Shown here one piece after another: positions 13,917 through 19,936 of a stretch of DNA of 19,936 nucleotides. The notes under the pieces are model-generated. The model searched no databases, was not told the origin of the DNA, and worked only from the letters and a program-made list of their open reading frames with translations. The DNA is from GWF2-43-63 sp964559205. GTDB lineage: Bacteria; Bacteroidota; Bacteroidia; Bacteroidales; DTU049. Position numbers and translations under genes: made by a program. How positions within the stretch are numbered: position 1 is the stretch's first letter; each line of letters starts with the position of its first letter. The stretch is from contig CAZLHV010000038.1 in NCBI GenBank assembly GCA_964559205.1, positions 1 to 19,936 on the forward strand, written 5' to 3'.

Positions 13917-15968
13917 ATGAACTATAGGACGATTATTTTAATGTTGTTCGCATCCATTGCAACATTGACAATGCAAGCCACCACCTACACTGTGACCAAC
14001 ACCAACACTTCGGGCGCAGGCAGTCTTTTTGCAGCGATGACCACAGCCAACACGGCACCGGGTGCACCGCACAGCATTGTATTTAATATTCCGACGAGCG
14101 ATCCCAATTACAATGCGGCGCAAGGCGTATGGGTCATCAACCTCACCAACAGCAGCAAACTGCCCTACATCATTGGCTCCAACATTTCGATTGACGGCTC
14201 GACGCAAACTACATTTGCAGGAAACACCAACGCGAACGGGCCCGAGATTGTGCTCGACGGCGGCGGCGGCACCGATTATTGCTTCTTTGTATTGAATGCG
14301 GCCAGCATCACCATCAGGGGATTTAACATCCGCGACTTCACCATTGGCATTCAGATTTCGGGCAGCAGCGCCCAAAACTGCGTAATTGCGGGCAACTATG
14401 TGGGTGTAAACGAAACCGCAAGCGACACCGCAGGTTGCGACATTGGGGTTGAAATCATGAATCTTGCAGGACATGCCACCATTGGCGGACTGAATCCCGA
14501 AGACCGCAACATCATCAGCGGGAATGAACATATCGGGCTGCGTTTGCTGAGTTCGAGCTACAACACCGTCATCAACAATTATATTGGCACCGACCGCACC
14601 GGAACCTATGCTTTGCGCAATTACGACGGACTGAGCCTCGAAGCGGTGACGCAATACAATCAGATTGGCGGTCCCACGGCAGCCGAACGCAATGTGATTT
14701 CGGGCAATGTGGCTTACGGGCTTCCTTTGATTGGCTACGACACCCAGCACAACATCATTCAGGGCAATTACATTGGCACCAACGCCGCCGGCACCGATTC
14801 GATTCCAAATACCTATGGCATTCTGTTCGACGATGGCTCGCATTTCAATACCGTGGGTGGTTTGGGAGCGGGCGAAGGCAATGTGCTGTCGGGCAATTCG
14901 GGATACGGACTGTTTTTGTACAACAATGGCACCACCGAAAACTGGTGCTATGGCAACTTCATCGGAACCGACTACACAGGCACAGCGGCAGTTCCCAATG
15001 GCAATGGCGTGGTGATTGACGGCATCGCCACCCGGCATATTCTGGATAAAAACGTGATTTCGGGCAACATTCAAAACGGGATTGCCATTCACATCACCGG
15101 CACCAACGAGCACAAAATCACCCGCAACATGATTGGCACCGACATCACCGGCACACAACCGCTGGGCAACGGAGCCGACGGAATTCGCATTGCCGAAGGC
15201 GGGCAATACAACATTATTGGCGTGCCTGATTCGGGCAACATCATTGCCTACAACGGTGGAAACGGCATCACCGTGCTGACGGCAGCCGACTATGGCAACA
15301 GCTTTTCGGCCAACAAAATTTATGGCAACGCCCAGTTGGGAATAGACCTTTATCCGCAAGGAATAACCGACAACGATGCTGGCGACAGCGATGCAGGTGC
15401 CAACCAGCTGATGAATTTTCCCGTGCTCGACTCAGCGATTTATGATGACATGAGCGGCAGCACCATGGTGTACGGTCATCTCGATCATCCCCTGCCCGCC
15501 TTTTGCCGTGTGGAGCTTTTTGGCAGCAACGGCGATGCCAGTGGCCACGGTCAGGCCAACGAATATCTGGGTTTCGCCACACCGTTGAGCAACGGAATGT
15601 TCAGTTTCAACATCAGCAGCGTGCTTTTTTGGGGCGAATTGACCGCCACAGCCACCGACAGTAGCGGAAACACCTCGGAGTTTTCAGAAAATATTGCTCT
15701 GCCAGCACCCAATGCCATTGACGAAACAGAAAACAGCAACTTTGTTGTTTTTCCGAATCCGGCAGATGAAAAAATTTGCATCAGTCATGCATCAGGCAAT
15801 AAATATCAATACCAATTCATCAGTTTACATGGTCAAATCTTACGTTCAGGAGAAATTCCGAATCGTGAATGTATTATAGAAACGCGAGCTTTCCCAGAAG
15901 GGATGTACATTTTAAATCTCTTTGATTCCAAAATTGTTCAACAAATTTCAATCATTATAAAACACTAA
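13917..15968 (+). CDS. Second secreted parallel beta-helix protein with T9SS C-terminus
   Basis: This 683-residue paralogue of the gene at 10230 has a signal peptide (about 1-21), TYTVTNTNTSGAGSL (23-37) as cap, and FNIPTSDPNYN (56-66) identical to the first protein. Its helix (about 130-475) is shorter, with (I/L)SGN at 200, 261, 324 and 381, spaced about 61 residues and interleaved with NYIGTD-type turns. An acidic ITDNDAGDSDAGANQLMNFP (483-502) may bind calcium; a beta-sandwich region (515-592) ends NTSEFS. The T9SS sorting domain (608-683) carries VVFPNPADEK and EGMYILNLF. The repeat part is visibly GC-richer than the sorting domain. Probably an adhesin or surface polysaccharide-binding protein; no catalytic motif was recognised. 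The next gene starts 2 bp after the stop. Confidence 0.86.
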   Translation: MNYRTIILMLFASIATLTMQATTYTVTNTNTSGAGSLFAAMTTANTAPGAPHSIVFNIPTSDPNYNAAQGVWVINLTNSSKLPYIIGSNISIDGSTQTTFAGNTNANGPEIVLDGGGGTDYCFFVLNAASITIRGFNIRDFTIGIQISGSSAQNCVIAGNYVGVNETASDTAGCDIGVEIMNLAGHATIGGLNPEDRNIISGNEHIGLRLLSSSYNTVINNYIGTDRTGTYALRNYDGLSLEAVTQYNQIGGPTAAERNVISGNVAYGLPLIGYDTQHNIIQGNYIGTNAAGTDSIPNTYGILFDDGSHFNTVGGLGAGEGNVLSGNSGYGLFLYNNGTTENWCYGNFIGTDYTGTAAVPNGNGVVIDGIATRHILDKNVISGNIQNGIAIHITGTNEHKITRNMIGTDITGTQPLGNGADGIRIAEGGQYNIIGVPDSGNIIAYNGGNGITVLTAADYGNSFSANKIYGNAQLGIDLYPQGITDNDAGDSDAGANQLMNFPVLDSAIYDDMSGSTMVYGHLDHPLPAFCRVELFGSNGDASGHGQANEYLGFATPLSNGMFSFNISSVLFWGELTATATDSSGNTSEFSENIALPAPNAIDETENSNFVVFPNPADEKICISHASGNKYQYQFISLHGQILRSGEIPNRECIIETRAFPEGMYILNLFDSKIVQQISIIIKH

Positions 15969-15970
15969 GA

Positions 15971-17173
15971 ATGAGAATCAGTATTTTATTGCTATTAACC
16001 ATGCACGTGCTATCGGCACAGGCACAATGGCTGGGACAAAATTCCGGAACAAATGCAGTACTCAACGATGTAGTATTCCTTAACTCCGACACAGGGTATG
16101 TTGCAGGCAATGGCGTCATTTTGTCAACCACTGATGGTGGATCGTTGTGGCAGAAAACAACATTTTCGGCATATTACAGTATTGGCGCAGTTTGTTATTC
16201 GAATGTAGGTAATATTTACGCCTGTTGTTGGGATGCCATGAATGACACATCGCTTGTTCTGTCGAGTAACGATGGTGGAAATATTTGGAACAGCACATAT
16301 TTACCTGCATCTGGGCTTATGAATGATGTATATTTTCAGGACCAAAACATCGGTTTTGTTTGCGGCGAGTACGGTTTATTGATGCGAACAACAAATGGAG
16401 GAACAAGCTGGAATATCATTTCCACAGGTACGACGGATTACCTTGAGTCGATATTTTTCCTCAACCAAGATTCTGGATTTATTGCCGGTGGAAACGCATG
16501 GGGCGAATCGTTGTTGCTTCGGACAACTGACGGAGGGCTTACTTGGAGCGAAATTGTGCTTCCTGTGCAGGCTTTTCTAAAAAGCATCTACTTCCCTTCA
16601 CCGCTGATTGGATATCTTGTAGGATGGGACGGTTCTGTTGCAAAAACTACCGATGGTGGTACCCATTGGAGTACTCAAACAGCTGTTCCGGCATGGGGCA
16701 ACCTCGATGTGTTTTTTGTCAACGATACAGTTGGCTACATTGCCGGTGGCCAAGAGTTTATAACGGGGATTCTGAAAACAACCGACGGCGGAGCAAGCTG
16801 GAATGCAAAAAGCACTGCATATAATTCAGGGATGACATCAATATTTTTCACTTCCGAAGAAACAGGCTATTGCGTTGGCAGCGCCGGGTTAATTCTAAAA
16901 ACAACCAATGGAGGCGAAATGTCAATTGAAGAAAAAACATTAGAATTTTCAGTGTACCCAAATCCAGCTAACGATTATTTCATTGCTCAAAACATGCAGG
17001 GAGGCAAATTCACATTGGAATTGATTCAGACAAACGGCGAAGTGATTTTCAAAGGTGAATTCGAAGATGGTTTTGCCAGCATTCCAGTATCTTCGTATGC
17101 CAGTGGCGAGTATTGGCTGCGGCTTACGAGTGAGGAAGGCACGGTGATTAAACCGTTGATGATTAGCAATTAA
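15971..17173 (+). CDS. Secreted BNR/YCF48-type beta-propeller protein with T9SS C-terminus
   Basis: The 400-residue protein has a signal peptide (1-18, ending AQA) and repeats a blade unit with an Asp-box-like turn T(D/N)GG-x-x-W at 54-60, 100-106, 141-147, 186-192, 227-233 and 271-277, plus a last degenerate copy (TNGGEMS, 312-318). Each blade also has a phrase such as DTGYVAG, NIGFVCG, DSGFIAG or ETGYCVG. This pattern is that of YCF48/Hcf136-like or sialidase-type propellers; sialidase catalytic residues are not evident. The C-terminal sorting domain begins at about 325 (FSVYPNPANDY) and ends PLMISN. Its 2-bp gap from the beta-helix gene implies co-transcription and possible coupled translation. 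Likely a surface-exposed or released binding scaffold. Confidence 0.88.
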   Translation: MRISILLLLTMHVLSAQAQWLGQNSGTNAVLNDVVFLNSDTGYVAGNGVILSTTDGGSLWQKTTFSAYYSIGAVCYSNVGNIYACCWDAMNDTSLVLSSNDGGNIWNSTYLPASGLMNDVYFQDQNIGFVCGEYGLLMRTTNGGTSWNIISTGTTDYLESIFFLNQDSGFIAGGNAWGESLLLRTTDGGLTWSEIVLPVQAFLKSIYFPSPLIGYLVGWDGSVAKTTDGGTHWSTQTAVPAWGNLDVFFVNDTVGYIAGGQEFITGILKTTDGGASWNAKSTAYNSGMTSIFFTSEETGYCVGSAGLILKTTNGGEMSIEEKTLEFSVYPNPANDYFIAQNMQGGKFTLELIQTNGEVIFKGEFEDGFASIPVSSYASGEYWLRLTSEEGTVIKPLMISN

Positions 17174-17389
17174 CTCAATCCCCAACTCCTGCGTTTTCTA
17201 TTAATCTATTGAAGTAAACAGCAGCTATTGGTAAGTAATCAATAAATATGTAATGAATAACCTTGTTAACGAAAGGGGCGTTAGAAACAAACCTCTGACA
17301 GATGGTCAAAAAAGTAATCGAGAACCAGAGCCAGAATAGAGCATGCTTTTGGATTTATGGAGCAAATTATGAATAGTTTATATTTGAAA

Positions 17390-17423
17390 CCTGCATTAGT
17401 AAATATGGATGCAGGCATTTTTT
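17390..17423 (+). terminator. Terminator-like hairpin after the beta-helix/propeller operon
   Basis: A perfect 7-bp stem (17390-17396 CCTGCAT with 17409-17415 ATGCAGG) encloses a 12-nt loop and is followed two nt later by six T. It lies 217 bp past the propeller gene stop, so it could end that transcript. The loop is longer than usual for a terminator, hence moderate confidence. Confidence 0.55.
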
Positions 17424-17525
17424 GCTTGTTTAACATTAACTACAATTCATTTAGGTATTGGCTGGAAGTAAGTACATAATTATCAACAACTAAATGCAGT
17501 TAATAATTCCAAAAAAACCACTTAT

Positions 17526-17558
17526 TTGCACGAGATATGAAATAATTCTGTATTTTTG
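17526..17558 (+). promoter_or_regulatory. Bacteroidetes-type promoter for the 128-residue gene
   Basis: TATTTTTG (17551-17558) matches TAnnTTTG; a TTG (17526-17528) lies 22 nt upstream, slightly longer than the common 19 but within the known range. Transcription would start near 17565, giving a leader of about 90 nt that contains the inverted repeat. Confidence 0.55.
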
Positions 17559-17581
17559 AACTGATGTAATAACTCGTTAAA

Positions 17582-17645
17582 GGGTTCTACGGCATTTTTA
17601 AATCAGAAACAGAACACTATCAATTGTTAGAACCCGCATTAAAAG
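17582..17645 (+). repeat. 8-bp perfect inverted repeat in the leader of the 128-residue gene
   Basis: GGGTTCTA (17582-17589) pairs exactly with TAGAACCC (17638-17645), 48 nt apart. In RNA this would close a large hairpin ending 10 nt before the start codon at 17656 and could affect translation. It could equally be a protein-binding palindrome or chance. Confidence 0.45.
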
Positions 17646-17655
17646 CTAAAAACAA

Positions 17656-18042
17656 ATGATTATGACAAATAGATTTTACAAAGCTAGTTTTAAATTTATT
17701 GCTAATCGTTATGAAGAATGGCAAGCTCAACAGTGCATATCACAAGGTGCCATTTCAACTGAAATTATTGGTCTGGTATGTGGCAATGAAATCCGATTCG
17801 AATTGAACAATATTGGCAATATTCGTATTTTAAAATCATTTGATTTTATGATACACGATGAAAAATCGTGCATTCATCATGATCGTATTCTATATTTCAC
17901 AACATCCAACTTTAACCCAATTGTTCCAGTTGTTTGCAATATTTTTTATAGTGGAAATGTTATGCAATATGTTCGTTTTGCAATGACAAATCCAGATAGA
18001 TTGGTGGAGTTTTATGGCTCATTAAAAGAGATTTGGCAATAA
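17656..18042 (+). CDS. Unrecognised 128-residue protein
   Basis: The product begins MIMTNRFYKASFKFIANRYEEW (ATG at 17656 or, two codons on, at 17662). It has no signal peptide and no clear membrane segment; it mixes short hydrophobic strands (STEIIGLVCGNEIRFEL, then NPIVPVVCNIFY) with charged loops and carries four cysteines and a HH pair (102-103 region not assigned). The fold looks alpha/beta and the protein is probably cytoplasmic. Its codons are more AT-rich than those of the cluster to its left, matching the surrounding DNA. It has its own promoter and a structured leader. I do not recognise a family and assign no function. Confidence 0.6.
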   Translation: MIMTNRFYKASFKFIANRYEEWQAQQCISQGAISTEIIGLVCGNEIRFELNNIGNIRILKSFDFMIHDEKSCIHHDRILYFTTSNFNPIVPVVCNIFYSGNVMQYVRFAMTNPDRLVEFYGSLKEIWQ

Positions 18043-18127
18043 GTAGTTAAATTGAAAACCAATATAATTAGAGAGAATAATTAGGAAGCTGAAAATGAAG
18101 TGCTTCAAAAATCAAAAAATTCAAATA

Positions 18128-18238
18128 CTAGTCCCCCCGCTTCCACGCGTACAAATAATCTATCGGCACGTGCGGCAGAGGAGGGATAGAAACTGCCTCA
18201 AGACCGATGCACAGAAAACGCTGAATTGAATCGAGTTT
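18128..18238 (-). pseudogene. Possible 3' remnant of a lost gene (36 codons plus stop)
   Basis: On the minus strand a frame is open from 18238 to a TAG stop at 18130-18128. Its last residues (GLEAVSIPPLPHVPIDYLYA, then WKRGD) look like the C-terminus of a real, GC-richer protein. A TGA at 18241-18239 precedes it in frame and no start codon explains it, so the rest appears deleted or decayed. The identity is unknown; an insertion-sequence transposase or other accessory gene is possible. The overlapping plus-strand frame is less protein-like. Confidence 0.35.
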
Positions 18239-18456
18239 TCAGTCAAAGCGAAAGTTAAACAAATATTCGATTTTATTGAGGACTCATTATAAGCCATTTA
18301 CATAGGTACAGTTGGCATCAGAATAATTGAAACAAAAATTGGTCTATTGTATCTATCCAACTATCTAAGCCGATGAAAAAACTGAAAATGACTATTGTAT
18401 GGAGATAATCTTGTCTTGCAGTTTAATTAAGATGAGATTGCATGATATTTTCGTAT

Positions 18457-18486
18457 CTATTGCCATAAAAGCAATAGTTGTTTTTT
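18457..18486 (+). terminator. Terminator-like hairpin directly upstream of the protease promoter
   Basis: A perfect 7-bp stem (CTATTGC 18457-18463, GCAATAG 18471-18477) with a 7-nt loop is followed by TTGTTTTTT (18478-18486). It could insulate the protease gene from upstream transcription. The stem is not GC-rich, and its T tract runs into the -33 TTG of the next promoter. Confidence 0.5.
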
Positions 18487-18514
18487 GTATTTTTCAATTT
18501 AAATGCTAACTTTG
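18485..18514 (+). promoter_or_regulatory. Bacteroidetes-type promoter for the trypsin-like protease gene
   Basis: TTG (18485-18487) and TAACTTTG (18507-18514) are 19 nt apart, an exact fit to the Bacteroidetes consensus. Transcription would start near 18521, with a leader of about 50 nt. In that leader CATCTC (18520-18525) can pair with GAGATG (18545-18550). Confidence 0.72.
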
Positions 18515-18572
18515 CATTGCATCTCAAAAGAAAATGAGTTTTAGGAGATGCCCATAATAAAACTTAGAAAAA

Positions 18573-19936
18573 ATGAAAACAAAGATTTTTTGTATAACAA
18601 TTGTTTTAGCTACACTTTCGCTTTTAAAATCTCATGCACAAGACGACCCAGTGTGGAATATTATTCTTAGTGAAGAGTTTAACAATAATAATAATGGATG
18701 GTTGATTTTCAATAGCGAATTGAGAAAATCAAGTATTAATTCAGGATTCCTATCAGATTGGTACGGTGAAGCTGGATGTGGGAGTGCTAATCTAATAACT
18801 GTCGATTTTGATACGCAAAAAGATTATTTTATCAAATTCTCAATTGCAAATAATTATGAAAATTCGAATCAAAGCTATCGAATATTTGAAAAGAAACAAA
18901 ATGGCACACTAAAAGAAACTTGGTCAAACAATTCTATCTGGGGTTTTATTTGGGGCTTCAAAGATTGGAGCAATTACAATAGCATCATTTTTTATCACAA
19001 AAAACTAAATAGTGGGTATTCGAATGCAATAGAATCACATGAATCATACATTAAACTTTTAACAGTTGAAAACGGGAAAGAAACGACTGTAATGGATTGG
19101 CAAAAATGTGAATATTGGGGCAATCAAAGTATAAAAGTTTATATCGAAAAATACAACACAAATAATTTTAGAGTTTTTTTCGGAAGTGGAATTGTTATTT
19201 ATAGCAGCAAAAATGCACCTTTTAAATGGTATGGCAACGGTATTGGGCCTTATATGGAAGCTGGAGCAAACATAGAAGTCGATTACATCCATTTATATGA
19301 AAAGAAACCTCATGAGAATACAGGATATGATGAAGCCTCAATAAAAGCTTTCTGGGAAAAAAATGGAATTGCTGAATTTGAAGGGCTGTATGAAAACACT
19401 ACTAGAACAGATGATAGTCCTAAATATAGACTTGCAATAAAAAAGGCAACTAATGGTTATAAAATAATATATTTAGACGGTGGGGACAACTCGATTTGGA
19501 AAATGGGAGACGTAAAAGCATACTTGAGTGAAACCGCAACACACGCTTTATTCAAAGTAATTTGGTTTATGTCTGATAAAACGCCTCAAGATAATTTATA
19601 CATAAAATTTAATAACGGGAGTATGATCCTACTTTGGAATGATAATAAAGAAGATTTGTATATTAAACTTTATCCAAGTGAGACTGAAAACATCAATGAA
19701 GTGAGAAAAAATGTTGCATCAGGAACTGGTTTTGCAATTTCGAGAACCGGAATCATTGCCACAAACTATCATGTAATTAAAGATGCAAAAGCTATAAGGA
19801 TTCGTGGATTGAATTCAAACTTCATATCAACTCACAGTGCAAGTGTATTATTAGTTGATAAAATAAATGATTTAGCTTTATTACAAATTGATGATTTTGA
19901 ATCGAATTCTATAGAAGCTATTCCTTTCAACTTAAA
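18573..19936 (+). CDS. Secreted trypsin-like (S1C-type) serine protease with N-terminal lectin-like domain (3' truncated by window)
   Basis: The frame opens with ATG 18573 and runs off the right edge after 454 codons. Residues 1-22 form a signal peptide (MKTKIFCITIVLATLS, ending SHAQ). Residues about 25-245 are Trp/Tyr/Asn-rich beta-strands (EEFNNNNNGW, YFIKFSI, VDYIHLYEKK) resembling a concanavalin/LamG-like sandwich. A spacer domain (about 255-380) is unassigned. From about 382 a trypsin-like protease begins: SGTGFAISRTGIIATNYHVI holds the catalytic His400, and NDLALLQI the catalytic Asp433; the Ser would be about 80 residues further, beyond the window. It resembles HtrA/DegP-type domains in secreted Bacteroidetes proteins. 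Whether it ends in a T9SS domain cannot be seen. Confidence 0.82.
   Translation, partial: MKTKIFCITIVLATLSLLKSHAQDDPVWNIILSEEFNNNNNGWLIFNSELRKSSINSGFLSDWYGEAGCGSANLITVDFDTQKDYFIKFSIANNYENSNQSYRIFEKKQNGTLKETWSNNSIWGFIWGFKDWSNYNSIIFYHKKLNSGYSNAIESHESYIKLLTVENGKETTVMDWQKCEYWGNQSIKVYIEKYNTNNFRVFFGSGIVIYSSKNAPFKWYGNGIGPYMEAGANIEVDYIHLYEKKPHENTGYDEASIKAFWEKNGIAEFEGLYENTTRTDDSPKYRLAIKKATNGYKIIYLDGGDNSIWKMGDVKAYLSETATHALFKVIWFMSDKTPQDNLYIKFNNGSMILLWNDNKEDLYIKLYPSETENINEVRKNVASGTGFAISRTGIIATNYHVIKDAKAIRIRGLNSNFISTHSASVLLVDKINDLALLQIDDFESNSIEAIPFNL

Larger units (their letters stand above)
17174..17655. other. AT-rich gene-free stretch with a terminator-like hairpin and a promoter
   Basis: These 482 nt hold no long frame. 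A 28-codon frame (17253-17339, beginning MNNLVNERGVRNKPL) has a protein-like composition and could be a gene remnant or a microprotein. A terminator-like hairpin at 17390-17423, a promoter at 17526-17558 and an 8-bp inverted repeat at 17582-17645 are listed separately. Confidence 0.6.
18043..18572. other. AT-rich gene-free stretch with a small GC-richer patch
   Basis: These 530 nt carry no long frame. A GC-richer, coding-like patch at 18128-18238 (minus strand) interrupts otherwise AT-rich sequence. Towards the right end are a terminator-like hairpin and the promoter of the protease gene. No tRNA, CRISPR repeat or complete insertion sequence was seen. Confidence 0.6.

Noticed and set aside
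10700..15300. Recurrent short DNA words in the beta-helix genes as a possible CRISPR-like or tandem DNA repeat
   Set aside because: The words are degenerate, stay in frame and encode the ISGN and NYIGTD protein motifs, so they are protein repeats.
13938..15359. Long minus-strand open frame of 473 codons
   Set aside because: It lies entirely antisense to the second beta-helix gene, whose repeats and C-rich third positions remove stop codons on the other strand. Its product is a low-complexity Val/Ala/Gly/Asn string without a recognisable domain, and the sense protein has signal peptide, modules and sorting domain.
17253..17655. Integron attC-like GTTAGAA sequences near 17280 and 17636
   Set aside because: The matching partner boxes and the paired internal stems of an attC site are missing, and no integrase gene is present.
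17174..18572. tRNA, small RNA or complete insertion sequence in the gene-poor region
   Set aside because: No cloverleaf with a TTCRA loop, no transposase frame and no paired terminal inverted repeats were found by eye.

Overview
The window reads as chromosomal DNA of an uncultured or little-known Bacteroidota (Bacteroidetes) species. The evidence is the number of secreted proteins ending in type IX secretion (T9SS) sorting domains (six of about fourteen genes), a PorP/SprF-family T9SS membrane protein, several Bacteroidetes-type promoters (TTG, about 19 nt, TAnnTTTG), weak or absent Shine-Dalgarno sequences, and an L21-L27 operon of the usual bacterial form. No plasmid, phage, CRISPR array, rRNA or tRNA was seen.

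Layout. 1-2356: the 3' end of a T9SS cargo gene, then a full streptopain-like C10 cysteine protease with two CUB-like domains. 2374-3524 (minus strand): the rplU-rpmA operon with a clear promoter and a rho-independent terminator; L21 carries a long Ala/Lys-rich tail. 3641-9498 (plus strand): a tightly packed run of a secreted TIM-barrel protein that looks like a glycoside hydrolase without its nucleophile, a sugar-1-phosphate nucleotidyltransferase (MurU/RmlA type), an AddB-like PD-(D/E)XK exonuclease, and a PorP/SprF protein, joined by 4-nt or small overlaps. 9566-10198: a promoter, a small lipoprotein and a possible 43-residue ORF. 10230-17173: a tight cluster of two paralogous secreted beta-helix proteins with a cytoplasmic SAM methyltransferase-like gene between them, then a BNR/YCF48-type beta-propeller; gaps are 14, 10 and 2 bp. 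17174-19936: a visibly AT-rich, gene-poor end with one unrecognised 128-residue gene, a GC-richer gene remnant, terminator-like hairpins and the 5' part of a secreted trypsin-like protease running off the window.

Functional reading. Most genes concern the cell surface. The cargo proteins (protease, barrel, beta-helices, propeller) would cross the inner membrane by Sec and the outer membrane by T9SS, and could be anchored or released. The PorP/SprF protein belongs to the same export machinery. The nucleotidyltransferase and the AddB-like nuclease are housekeeping-type genes in the same apparent transcription unit and need not share a pathway. I see no convincing new defence or mobile system. 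The features most worth following are the beta-helix/methyltransferase/propeller operon and the apparently dead glycosidase barrel.
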